A stretch of 64,000 bases of DNA from Arthrobacter wenxiniae. Its GTDB lineage: Bacteria; Actinomycetota; Actinomycetes; Actinomycetales; Micrococcaceae. A program made the translations under genes and the position numbers. The DNA lies in assembly GCF_013376105.1 (NCBI RefSeq), contig NZ_JAAMFM010000021.1:1-64000 (forward strand). Direction: 5' to 3'. Below are positions 27,329 through 36,072 of this stretch, piece after piece; position 1 is the first letter of the stretch; every line of letters starts with the position of its first letter. Below the pieces are notes generated by a model. The model was not told the origin of the DNA. It made no database searches and saw only the letters and a program-made list of their open reading frames with translations.

Positions 27329-28690
27329 TCAATGTCCCATGCTCAGTATTTCGCGGTGGATCATGCGTTTGGAGACGCCAAGCCGTGACAGTGATTCATC
27401 CACGGTGTGCGCCATCCCCAGCGGGCCGCAGACGTAGACCTCCCGCTCCGAAATGTCCCTGACCAGGCGTCCGAGCGGTCGCGCCGCCAGTGGATCGTGG
27501 CCCAGCTCCGCACGGCTTCCCACCACGGTGTGCAAGACCAGGGGGCGAAGCGCGCGCAGTTCCCGTTCCAGCGCAGGGCGCTCCCTGCTGCTGCGGTAAA
27601 CCATCACCACGTTCCGTCCTTCAGCGACCAGGCTCTCGGCCAGGACGCGCATGGGGCCGATGCCGGCGCCGCCGGCGATCAGCAGGACCTTCCGGCGCCG
27701 GCTTGCGTCGGGCGTGAAATGGCCGAAGGGGCCTTCGGCCAGGACCGCCGTGCCGGGCTTCAAGTGGCGCATGCGGCTGCTGTGGTCGCCCAGCGCCCCG
27801 ACAGTGATTCTCATCAGGCCGTCGGCGGGCAGCCGGGACAGGGAGAACGGATGCGCCGTCAGCATGTGGCCCACGCTCATGAAACGGAACATCATGAACT
27901 GGCCGGCCCGCACGCCCAGCTCATCCAGATGCGGTCCCGCCAGCCAGATGCTGCTGAGTCCATTGCCTTCATCCACAACGTGGGAGACCACCATGCGGTG
28001 CTTCCACGCGGCGGCGGCCGGCAGAATGAACCGCCAGGTGAGCACTGCGGAGGCCGTGGCGAGGTAGAGCACTATCCACGCCGCGCGGTTGAGGGGGTTG
28101 TTGACGAAATGGACCCCCGCGCTCAGTTCGTGAAAAAACGTCAGGAAGATCGCCACATAGGCAGTGACATGCAGCCAGTACCAGGTCTCATAGGAAATCT
28201 TTCCTCGCGGGATGCGGGCGCTGCTGATCCCAAGGACGAGAAACAGCAGCGTGCCGATCAGGGCGGTGAGCATGTCGGGGTAGGAGGTCAGGACGGCAGC
28301 CGTCGCTCCCCACGGCGTGCCGGACGTCAGCAGCTGGACACCGAGGACCATGAGCAGGACGTGGCTGAGGATCAGGAAAAGGACGGTGCTGCCGAGCGTC
28401 CGGTGCCAGCTGACCAAACGATCCATGCCGACGGCGCGCTCGAACCAGGGAACACGGGCGATCAGCAGCACCTGGGCGCAGACAAGAAAGGCGCCTGCCA
28501 TTCCACTGAGTTCGCCCAGGGAAGTTGCTGTGGACGCCGGAGTGAAGGTCAGCGACGACGGGGTGGCGAACCACCACGCGGCCAGGACGCCGATGATGCC
28601 GGCAACGAGCAGGGCGCGCAGCAGCAGCCGCCCGGACCGGGCGAAGGCGCGTTGTCGCCGCACGGGGGCGGGAGCGGTCATGGATGCCAT
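27329..28690 (-). CDS. Ferredoxin/ferric reductase-like flavohaem membrane oxidoreductase
   Basis: A 453-residue protein. The N-terminal half has six membrane helices with a ferric-reductase-like transmembrane domain (HRTLGSTVLFLILSH; WLHVTAYVAIFLTFFHE supply haem-ligand His candidates). The C-terminal half is a ferredoxin-NADP reductase module: FAD-binding HPFSLS, NAD-binding LIAGGAGIGPMR and YVCGPLGM. With the FMN-binding protein and ApbE it forms an operon for electron transfer from cytoplasmic NAD(P)H across the membrane. The electron acceptor is unknown. MASMTAP at 28690 is the chosen start. Confidence 0.92.
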   Translation of the reverse strand: MASMTAPAPVRRQRAFARSGRLLLRALLVAGIIGVLAAWWFATPSSLTFTPASTATSLGELSGMAGAFLVCAQVLLIARVPWFERAVGMDRLVSWHRTLGSTVLFLILSHVLLMVLGVQLLTSGTPWGATAAVLTSYPDMLTALIGTLLFLVLGISSARIPRGKISYETWYWLHVTAYVAIFLTFFHELSAGVHFVNNPLNRAAWIVLYLATASAVLTWRFILPAAAAWKHRMVVSHVVDEGNGLSSIWLAGPHLDELGVRAGQFMMFRFMSVGHMLTAHPFSLSRLPADGLMRITVGALGDHSSRMRHLKPGTAVLAEGPFGHFTPDASRRRKVLLIAGGAGIGPMRVLAESLVAEGRNVVMVYRSSRERPALERELRALRPLVLHTVVGSRAELGHDPLAARPLGRLVRDISEREVYVCGPLGMAHTVDESLSRLGVSKRMIHREILSMGH

Positions 28691-28828
28691 GCCTGCAACG
28701 CTACCCACCCGATCTTAGAGCTTTCTTAGGCGGCGTCCCCCTCACCGAAGCACCCGCGCCTTGGCGGATCCATCCCACCCACTACCGTGAGGGCGTGGTG
28801 CAAGCACATGTGAGAGAGAAGCGGAGAC

Positions 28829-29225
28829 CGTCCGCGCCGACCTGAACATCTCCCCCGACGGATTCGCCACCACGACCGGTCAAACCCCCGGGCATCCATT
28901 CGGACGCGACTGGGGCCAGCTGGTCGGCGTCCACATGTCAACGCGGCCTTTCCGCGAGCGGGTGCTTCATGATGACAGTGGCGGCGGGACCACGTGTGTG
29001 GACGGCCGTTAAGCGCAGGCCTACTTCGCCGACGTCGGCGCCGGGATCATGGGCGCCGGGATGTTCGGATCGGCGGCGGCTCAACGGTGGTTTGCGACTT
29101 CGTCAAGGCGGACCTCATGGACCAACTCCACGTTGCCATCACGCCCATCCTGCTTGGCCCGGGCATCCGTCTCTGGGACGTCCTCGAGGCCATGCCCAAA
29201 CGGCACCCTCCACGAAAAAAGCTCC
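28829..29225 (+). pseudogene. Dihydrofolate-reductase-like (RibD C-terminal domain) pseudogene
   Basis: This is a decayed paralogue of the intact gene at 56796-57443. It shares TVRADLNIS, then TGQTPGHPFGRDWGQLVG, a TAA where the intact copy has TAC/CAG codons (28989-29013 region), GAGIMGAGMFG, and after a deletion of about 140 residues GGGSTVVCDFVKADLMDQLH and ITPILLGPGIRLWDVLE. The start codon is mutated to GAG. Similarity continues upstream of the start, so a segment larger than the gene was duplicated. Confidence 0.85.
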
Positions 29226-29367
29226 CTAAGCTGCTTGACGAAAGGCATAGGGACACCAGCCACAATGTGGTGACTCAGGACCCTGGCCCGCGCCGCATGA
29301 CGGCGCGGATGAGACGCTCGAAGTCGGCGACATGCCGGGCGGTCAGCCGCGCCGCCGAGTCGGGGTC

Positions 29368-30036
29368 TCAAACCGCGATGCACTTGAGCAATTCAATGGG
29401 CTGGGCGATATGCTCGGAAGCCGACCGGAGCTTCGGCAGCACCACGCTCCAAATACGCGTGGCCAGGTTGTCGCACCGGATCAGGAAGTCATCCAGGTGC
29501 CGGCTTCCGGTGGCCTCGTAGTTCATGCGGTGAACCCGCATGTCCAGGTGCACAAGATTGCGCTGCGACGGCAAGCGCGGCAGGAGCTGGGCCACTTTCG
29601 CGCCAAAAACCGCAGTTCCCGCCGAAGCGTCGGTGCGGCCGTGCGCGCGCACGTCCAGGTACGTCGCATCCAGGAACAGGTACGGGAACCAGGTGTGATC
29701 CAGGCGCCGGCCCAGGAACTCATGCACGGCCTCGTCAAGCTCAGAGCAGATCCGCGAGACCGTGGACCGGGAGATGCCGGTGTCGTTGCCCAGTGCACGC
29801 ACCAGCTGGTCGACCTTGCGGGTGGCGAGCCGCTTGGCCCGCGTGCCGTTGCGCCGGGTGGCCCGCTCCGGGGTGCGCTCGTAACGTCCGGCACCGATCT
29901 TCGCGGCCACCTCCGCATTGACCAGGTCCTGCATGCCCGCCTGCAGCATCCGCCGGAACACGTCCTCATGGGCGAGGTCCGGCTCCGCGAGCAGATCCGA
30001 GATCAGGGAAGTCAAGGCAGAATGATTATGGCTCAT
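29368..30036 (-). pseudogene. IS256-family transposase fragment with a foreign C-terminus
   Basis: From ATG 30036, MSHNHSALTSLISDLLAEPD, DVFRRMLQAGMQDLVNAEVA and YERTPERATRRNGTRAKRLA match IS256 N-termini. About 35 residues are missing before KVDQLVRALGNDTGISRSTV; SRICSELDEAVHEFLGRRLD and FPYLFLDATYLDVRAHGRTD follow, up to the first catalytic Asp. The frame then runs into about 65 residues (LDMRVHRMNYEATGSRHLDD...) that are not IS256. The second half of the DDE domain is gone, so it is inactive. Confidence 0.85.
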
Positions 30037-30088
30037 CGTGGGATCGCTTCCTAGGCTTCTTGGCGGAAACAAAATCGGCACCCACAGT

Positions 30089-30143
30089 GGCCCTCTCACG
30101 ACCGAGACCCCCAGGAATTGACACCACACGAAGGAACGCAGCC
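30089..30143. repeat. IS256 element end, copy 1
   Basis: GGCCCTCTCACG, CAGGAATTGACACCACAC and GACGCAGCC-type bases form the outer end of the IS256 remnant. A near-identical copy lies at 32917-32973. The end abuts a GntR-family gene remnant. Confidence 0.75.
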
Positions 30144-30145
30144 CC

Positions 30146-30300
30146 GGGGTCCTGCCGACCTACAGGCGCCTGGAAATCGCTTCGTCGTTGAGGGGCTCGC
30201 CGGGCTTGAAATCCAGAACGATCCATTCGTCGCGCAAAACCCTGTACGCCTAGTCCGCCAAGGATTCATCGTCATGCCGCACGGGCGGGAAGGAGCCTTG
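30146..30300 (-). pseudogene. GntR-family (FadR-type) regulator, N-terminal remnant
   Basis: Minus-strand reading gives DESLAD, TAG, AYRVLRDEWIVLDFKPGEPL, NDEAISRRL, TAG, VGRTP and then stops at the IS256 end. This is the start of a GntR winged helix (LADQAYxxLRDxI...LxPGexLnexaLaxxLGVSRTPVREAL). Two in-frame TAG codons and truncation at 30146 show it is dead. Confidence 0.8.
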
Positions 30301-30742
30301 CGGATCCGTGGGTAATCCGTCTTCGTTTGCCAGGTCCAAGGGCCTTCCGGATCCTCCGTGGAGCCTTGACGAGAAGGCTGTCTGTACATAATGTTGCCGG
30401 AATTGACTCTCCAATAGTTCAATATGGGAATTGAAGCCGCTGACACCACGAAAACCTGGGGTTTTCGGCCGGCAGCGAAGATTCGCGCGGCAACCCCGCA
30501 ACAAATGTGGGTGGTTGGCAAGGGGCCATTGCGGACTCGACGGCATGATGCCAATGCCGGCCAGTATCATTCCTGACAGGGGAAGTTCGTCCGTGGGGTG
30601 CGAGCAACTTTTGGCATCGGGGGTGGTGCTTGATGCGCCCACGTGAAATGTTCCTGCACCCGGGATGAACCATGGCGCCCGCTACGTCGTGTGATGGGCA
30701 TGGGGCCACCCAGGTTCCAGTAAGTTGAACGGAGAACCGGCC

Positions 30743-31279
30743 ATGAAACTTCACGCCAGAGTTGGGCTTGCCCTCAGTGCGGTGGCCCTGGCTGCCTTGA
30801 CAGCATGCGGCAGTACCACCGCACCAGGAGGCAGTGCCACAAGTGCCCCCGCGAGTTCCTCCAGCTCCACCCCGTCCACCTCCGCCAGCGGGGCGCTGCA
30901 CACGGCCAGCACGGCCCTGGGCACCATTCTGGTCAACGGTGCGGGAATGACCGTTTACTTCTACGATCACGACAAGGCCGGGGAAACCGCCAGCGCCTGC
31001 ACCGGACCCTGTGCCAGCCTGTGGCCTGCCGTCAGCACAACCTCCGCTACTCCCACCATCATGGGGGTCACCGGAAAGGTGGCCACCATTACCGGGGTGG
31101 ATGGGGCCAAGCAGGTCACCTTGAACGGGCTGCCGCTGTACACCTTCACGGCCGATAAAAAGGCCGGGGACACCACCGGTCAGGGCTATGGCGGTATCTG
31201 GTGGGTGATCGGCACCAACGGGGCCAAGATCACGGCCGCATCCTCGAGTGCGCCGGCACAGGGCGGCAACGGCTACTAA
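30743..31279 (+). CDS. Secreted lipoprotein with Yx(F/W/Y)xxD repeats
   Basis: A 178-residue protein with a lipoprotein signal (MKLHARVGLALSAVALAALT, then AC; lipobox Cys24), a Ser/Thr/Ala/Pro linker and two copies of the COG4315 motif (VYFYDHD and LYTFTAD) in a domain that also has the TGPCASLWP segment. ATG 30743 follows GGAG at the right spacing. Genes of this family often sit beside an ECF sigma and anti-sigma pair, whose remains are just downstream on the other strand. Exact function is unknown. Confidence 0.88.
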   Translation: MKLHARVGLALSAVALAALTACGSTTAPGGSATSAPASSSSSTPSTSASGALHTASTALGTILVNGAGMTVYFYDHDKAGETASACTGPCASLWPAVSTTSATPTIMGVTGKVATITGVDGAKQVTLNGLPLYTFTADKKAGDTTGQGYGGIWWVIGTNGAKITAASSSAPAQGGNGY

Positions 31280-31299
31280 GCCGGCCACGTAATTGCGAA

Positions 31300-31325
31300 G
31301 GGGCCGCGCTGGGCAGCGTGGCCCC
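31300..31325 (+). terminator. Hairpin after the lipoprotein gene
   Basis: GGGGCCGCGCTG (31300-31311) pairs with CAGCGTGGCCCC (31314-31325) over 12 positions including one G-U pair. It starts 20 bp after the stop. No T-run follows. Confidence 0.6.
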
Positions 31326-31390
31326 TGTGCTGTCCCGGATTTCCAGCCGCGCGATGGCCTGTGCCGGGGCGCTGGTGGTCGAGGCCGGCG

Positions 31391-31963
31391 TCACCACACT
31401 GCTCGGTCCAGCCGTCCAACTGGCGATCCTGGTGTTTGCACCGGAGGTGGAGGGCATGACCAGCTCATATTTTTGGCTGGCTGGCCCGAATGCAGGGAGG
31501 CTGGGGCGGGGCATAGGTGCAATGCCAGCTGATCTGGGTCCCCCCAGGGGAAGCTGGCCGGCGTTCCGGTGGCCACCAAGCCAGCCGGGGCCGTACCGGC
31601 AAAGGTCAAAGGAACACACGCAGGGGCGCTGCTGACAGCGGAGGGACGCGGAGCGGATCCGGTGTCGCGCCCGGCGGTGATGGCCGCCGTCGTACCGGCC
31701 AAAACGATCGCGGCAGCGGCGGCTGCGAACACCGGCCGCCGCCGGCGCCGGGCCGCCAGGGCGGCCAACCCGGCATGGAGCCGTGCAGGCGCGACCGCCG
31801 GCACCGGGCTCGCCTTCGTGGGGATTGGTGTGTCGTCCTCACGGGCCCGGGCAAGAAGCCCAGGCAGCCCGGACTGTACCGCCACCTGCAGTCGACGGGC
31901 GGAGCATGTAGGGAGGTGGTGCTCGTGCTCCCGGCGCTCCGCCGCGGACAGGGAGACGAGCAC
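31391..31963 (-). pseudogene. Anti-sigma factor remnant
   Basis: The minus strand reads LVSLSAAERREHEHHLPTC, GLPGLLARARED (a zinc-finger anti-sigma N-terminus that has lost the paired Cys of the CxxC), a membrane helix (VFAAAAAAIVLAGTTAAITA) and an extracytoplasmic tail with FAGTAPAGLVATGTPASFPW. Downstream the frame shifts before YAPA/KNMSWSCP-type sequence. It directly follows the sigma-factor remnant, as in a normal sigma/anti-sigma pair. Confidence 0.7.
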
Positions 31964-31969
31964 ATGGGC

Positions 31970-32275
31970 CGCAGGCCATAATGCAGTCGGGACTTCACCT
32001 TCCCGGCCGGGATATCCAGGGCCGCCGCGATCAAGGCCCTATCTTGCCCGCCGAAGGACGCCAACCGGGCCACCTCACGATGTTCCGGGCTCCGGGTTTC
32101 CAACGCATCCCCCACCAGCCGGGCATCCAATACCGGTCAGTCCCGTCGTCGCTGGCGGCTTCCGGCACCTGGTCCACGCCGAACGCATGCCGGTGCCCGG
32201 CACTGCGCCAATCATCAATGGCCAAATTCCGTGCCACCGTGAACAACCGCGCCCAGTCCTCAATGCGGAAATCAT
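31970..32275 (-). pseudogene. ECF sigma factor remnant (N-terminus lost, frameshifted)
   Basis: Region 2 survives as LFTVARNLAIDDWRSAGHRH and VDQVPEAASDDGTDR. After a frame change, LDARLVGDALETRSPEHREV, FGGQDRALIAAALDIPAGKV and KSRLHYGLRPM give region 4. The N-terminal third is absent; the gene is cut where the neighbouring membrane-protein gene ends (about 32272-32300). Confidence 0.85.
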
Positions 32276-32721
32276 CCACGTGTTGCCGGGGCACTTCGGG
32301 GGTGGGGTTTGCGGACGCGGCGGCGTGGCCACACGAAGCCAATCAACGCCAGGATCGCTCCTGCCGCCTCCGCGACCGCACTGAGCGACTTTTGAAAATA
32401 CCAGACGGGCTCATACATGGCAGGGAAGGGACCAAACGCCGGGACGTTCACGTACCGATACAGCAGGACCACCAACACACCACCCCCGGCGGCGAGCACG
32501 GCGGCCGCATACGCTGGCCGGCTGCCACGGAGCAGAAGGTACAAGCCAACAAGAATGGCAACCGTGGCCTCAATCCGAAACAAGTTGCCTTGCCCAATGC
32601 CTGCCGGGACAGCCGTTTGGTAGTACGAGGCAAGCTGCAGGTGCACCACCGCATCGATGGCCAACGCTCCGGCCACCAGTAGCCGCAGCACGATGTCCAT
32701 CACGCCGCTGGAAGATTTCAT
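32272..32721 (-). CDS. Small four-helix membrane protein
   Basis: A 149-residue protein with four hydrophobic helices (VLRLLVAGALAIDAVVHLQL; ATVAILVGLYLLL; AAAVLAAGGGVLVVLLYRY; VAEAAGAILALIGFVW), similar to actinobacterial DoxX/DUF4383-like membrane proteins of unknown function. ATG 32721 follows a GGGAAGGGCAGAG leader. The last ten residues (RKPHPRSAPATRG) are read from DNA that joins onto the sigma-factor remnant, so the native C-terminus may have been changed by the deletion there. Confidence 0.75.
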   Translation of the reverse strand: MKSSSGVMDIVLRLLVAGALAIDAVVHLQLASYYQTAVPAGIGQGNLFRIEATVAILVGLYLLLRGSRPAYAAAVLAAGGGVLVVLLYRYVNVPAFGPFPAMYEPVWYFQKSLSAVAEAAGAILALIGFVWPRRRVRKPHPRSAPATRG

Positions 32722-32916
32722 CTCTGCCCTTCCCCGCATCACCGTAGTACTGACGTTTCCAGAACCCCATCAAAGCGAGTCGGCTCCATACCCTTGCCGG
32801 CGCCCAAGCCACAAGGAACCTGTCACTGCCTAGTACGAGTCAGGACCACCCCTGGTTCAATGCTTGGGCGCGAGGAACGTCAAAAGTGTTGACGGTTAGC
32901 AGGGCGGGTCCACGGC

Positions 32917-32973
32917 GGCCCTCTCACGTCCGAGAGCCCCGCAGGAATTGACACCACACTAAGGGACGCAGCC
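32917..32973. repeat. IS256 element end, copy 2 (solo)
   Basis: Near-identical to 30089-30143 in the same orientation but with no transposase attached. It abuts the truncated quinone-reductase pseudogene, so an IS256 element once inserted here and was later mostly deleted, or the ends recombined. Confidence 0.75.
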
Positions 32974-33758
32974 AGCTGGCCGAAGTGCCAGTTCCCACGA
33001 TTGACGACGACGAGCTACTTGTGCGCGCGGACGCAGTGGGCGGTGGGATCCATGATTCCTATTTCCTGCCCGCTGACGCGAAATACCCCTCTCCAATCGG
33101 AATCGAAGCTGCCCGGGTGATCGAACGGACCGGCAGCCATGTCTCCGCTCATCATTCCGATTCCCGACGGCGTGGACTTCCTCGGGGCCGCGGCGGCACC
33201 CGTCGCTGGAAACACGATTCTTAGGACTCTTCACGCACTTCCGGCGATGCCGGCAGGCGGAACGCTGTTCATCGCCGGCGGTTCGGGGCCATTGGCACAC
33301 TCGCCATCCAGATTGCTCGCCGGCGAGGTTGGCGGGTCGGCGCCTCGGCGTCCGAATCCAATCACGCCTGCCTGCTTTCGCTCGGCTCAGAAGAAGCCGC
33401 CGACCACCACAACCCGAAGTGGAGCGAACAGGTTCTTCAATGGATGCCAGGCGGAGTCGATGCCGTAATCGCGGTGCAGCCCGGGACGTCAAGCGACAGT
33501 CTGCCCGTGGTGAAGGACTCGGGATCATTGATCACCATCTCAGGGGATGCCGTGGCCTCCGAGCGGGGTGTGCATGTGGGCGCAATCCACTACCAGGCGG
33601 AAATCCGGAATGAGCTGGTGCACCTCATGACCGACATCGCCGCGGGAGAACTGCGCGTGGGGCTCGAGCGGGCGTATCCGTTTGAGCAGGCTTTAGCCGC
33701 TCCGGCGAAGGTGCAGACCCGTCGCGCTCGCGGCAAGCCCGTCCTGCGCCTGGATTGA
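32974..33758 (+). pseudogene. Zinc-type alcohol dehydrogenase / quinone reductase (MDR) pseudogene
   Basis: The plus strand gives, in changing frames, LAEVPVPTIDDDELLVRADA, GGGIHDSYFLPADAKYPSPI, IPIPDGVDFLGAAAAPVAGN, the cofactor motif GGTLFIAGGSG, then IQIARRRGWRVGASASESNH, MPGGVDAVIAV and the C-terminal FEQALAAPAKVQTRRARGKP followed by VLRLD and TGA at 33756. The order matches the MDR family. The N-terminus is cut by the IS256 end and at least three frameshifts are present. Confidence 0.85.
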
Positions 33759-34231
33759 TACGGTTCTTGCCACGGTTTCAGCCGGGTGGTTGGCCTGGCG
33801 GGCTTATCGCTGTCCTTGCGCCGCTGCGGCAGGACTGGTGGGGGTTTGGTTTTCACGGGTGATGGCGACGGTTCCTCCTTGCGGCCACGAGCCCGTGGCG
33901 AGCCCTGCCGACGTGGGCGACTTCAGGAAGTCGGGGGGCGACCACGGCGGAGAATCCCAATAGCTCGGTGGTCAGGCTTGGGAGCGGAGCTCCCTCAGCC
34001 ATCGCGTCGCCGTCGGCGACGGGTTCCTCGTCGTCCATGACGAGGGGGGAATCTGTCGCAGCCTTCACGAAGTTCTTCCGCGATCCTGAGCTGAAGGCGT
34101 TCATCGGCTCGGCCTGCGCCGATTTCAATGTGGACCCGGGATCACCGCCACAGGTCGCTCGACTCACCGACAAATTCCGCGCCGGCGGGGCTTGGGCATG
34201 TGGGGCCCTCTGCTGCTCCGCGGACCCCCGC
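33759..34231. other. Intergenic, no supportable gene
   Basis: A plus-strand frame near 34028-34190 (FFRDPELKAFIGSACADFNV) looks protein-like but has no recognised family and runs into the phospholipase gene. Confidence 0.35.
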
Positions 34232-35830
34232 CTAGAACTCGGCCGTGCCGCGGAGCCGGCGGGGTCGGCCGTCCGGGTCCACCACGAAGCGGCTCAGCGG
34301 GTCGGCCCAAAGGCGCTGCAGGGGCGGCACCGGTTCGGGGATGTGGTGCCGAACCTGGCCGACGGGCCGGGGCGGGCGGGCGCCCGTTTCGTGCCACCGG
34401 TCGAGGGCGCCGGCGGTGGACTTCCAGAGTTGGAGTCCCGAGGCCGGGTCCTGCAGCCGTGGATCGTCCTGCTCCAAGCCCAGGTGTTCTGCCCAGAGTT
34501 CGCACCGCAGTGCGTGCGCCAGGGAAGGGGACGCGTCGTGACTGGTATCGACCACGGCGCAGGTGAGCTCGCTGTCCGTGGTCCAGGATCGACGGTTGAA
34601 ATTGTCTGAGCCGCAGGTGAACCAGGCGTCGTCGATGATGCAGATCTTGGCATGGACGTAGATCGGGGTTCCGGAACTGTTCTCCAGGTCGAAGATGCCC
34701 ACCCTGTCCGGCGCAACCTCACGGAGCATCTTCATGGCGCGGAGTTGCCCCAGCCGCATGGGTGGCCCTTTGAGAGCGCCGTCAGAGTCGGGTGTGCGGG
34801 GCACCACGGCGATGACGTTCAACTCGGGGTTTTGCTCCAGGGCCGCGGCGATTCCTGCCGCGACGTCCGTTGCCCAGAGGTACTGGTCCTCGATGTAAAT
34901 CAGCGATCGGGCGCGGGCGAACGCTTTCGTGTAGGCGCGCGCGATGCTGCGCTCCCCCTCCGGGGCGAACGGGAAAGGGGGCCGCTTGACCCCGTAGGTG
35001 CGCAGCAGCTGCACGGCGTGCGGGCCCGCCGGTGGTGGCGGCGGGACCACCTCGGGCAGCGGCTTGGGGTGCCGCGGCATCCGGGCGAGGCGTTGGAGCA
35101 GCATCCGATAGGGCGTGCGCCGGTCGAGGGGATGCGGATCGTTCCATCGTTCGGCGAACACTGCCAGGACATCCGCCACCACGGGGCCGTGCAGCTCGAG
35201 TGTCGCATCGTGCCACGGGGGCCGCGTTCCGTAGCAGGACTCCATGCTTACCGCTTGTGGGTCTCCCGAGTGCCCCGCATCGTCCCGACGGCTGTGCGAA
35301 AGATCAATCCCGCCAACAAACGCCACGTCCCTCGAGGGGTCGTCGCGGTGACGGATGACGACCAGCTTTTGATGATGGGAACCGAACAGGCGGACCCGCT
35401 GATCAAGCAGAACTTCGCCGCCGGCGTCGTTGATCTGACGGCTCAGCAGCTCGTTGGCCCGGCCGCTTATGGGGGCCGAAACGCGCTCCCCGTGCGATCT
35501 CCAGACAAGGCCGCGCACTTCCACGCCCGCGCGCGCCAAGCCAGCGAGCAGGTCCCCGATCGACGGCCCGTCCGGCAGCAGCCGCTCGTTGGCGTCGCCG
35601 CGCCAATCAGTGAACCACACGCGGTCACCCGCCCGCAGGACTGTCAGCTCCTCGTGCAGCCGTGCGAAGTACCGCGCCCCATGAATCAGCGGGCGCACCA
35701 GGTTGCCCTCCGACCACGAAGGCGATCCGGCACCGCCGGCATGCACCTCCGTGGCCAGGTTTCCCCGCTCCTCGCGGCTCAGGAACCACGAACCGGCGTC
35801 GCTTCCCACGCGGCATTCCTTCCGTCCCAT
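34232..35830 (-). CDS. Phospholipase D-family protein
   Basis: A 532-residue PLD-superfamily phosphodiesterase with two HKD-type motifs: HHQKLVVIRHRDD with VAFVGGIDLSHSRRD in the first half, and HAKICIIDDAWFTCGSDNFN in the second. The second fits HxKxxxxD fully; in the first the usual Asp position is Arg, as in a group of actinobacterial PLD-like proteins. There is no clear signal peptide. ATG 35830 is preferred over upstream starts because similarity begins there. It is divergent from the APP1-type phosphatase, suggesting joint action on phospholipids (phosphatidic acid made, then dephosphorylated). Confidence 0.88.
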   Translation of the reverse strand: MGRKECRVGSDAGSWFLSREERGNLATEVHAGGAGSPSWSEGNLVRPLIHGARYFARLHEELTVLRAGDRVWFTDWRGDANERLLPDGPSIGDLLAGLARAGVEVRGLVWRSHGERVSAPISGRANELLSRQINDAGGEVLLDQRVRLFGSHHQKLVVIRHRDDPSRDVAFVGGIDLSHSRRDDAGHSGDPQAVSMESCYGTRPPWHDATLELHGPVVADVLAVFAERWNDPHPLDRRTPYRMLLQRLARMPRHPKPLPEVVPPPPPAGPHAVQLLRTYGVKRPPFPFAPEGERSIARAYTKAFARARSLIYIEDQYLWATDVAAGIAAALEQNPELNVIAVVPRTPDSDGALKGPPMRLGQLRAMKMLREVAPDRVGIFDLENSSGTPIYVHAKICIIDDAWFTCGSDNFNRRSWTTDSELTCAVVDTSHDASPSLAHALRCELWAEHLGLEQDDPRLQDPASGLQLWKSTAGALDRWHETGARPPRPVGQVRHHIPEPVPPLQRLWADPLSRFVVDPDGRPRRLRGTAEF

Positions 35831-36072
35831 GGCCAAGCGGCCAATTCCTGCTCCCCAAAATAGCCTATGGCGGCGTGTCCTCCTACCACCCACCGTCCCT
35901 GACGAGTCCGGCCCCGGCGGGCGGGCCCTCTCGAGGCGGCTGGGCAGCTCCGCGATCTGGCCCACACCATGCTGCCGCTCCTGTGTTTTTGCAGCACATG
36001 GTCCAACGAGCGTTTTCCGACGTGCCGATTCCATCCGGCCTCGATGCCAACGTTGTGTGGGACAGTGGAGGC

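Noticed and set aside
27407-28729. 440-codon plus-strand frame
   Set aside because: Antisense to the ferredoxin-reductase-like gene; very Gln/Gly/Arg-rich without motifs.
34652-35863. 403-codon plus-strand frame opposite the phospholipase gene
   Set aside because: Antisense to a protein with clear HKD motifs; no domain of its own.
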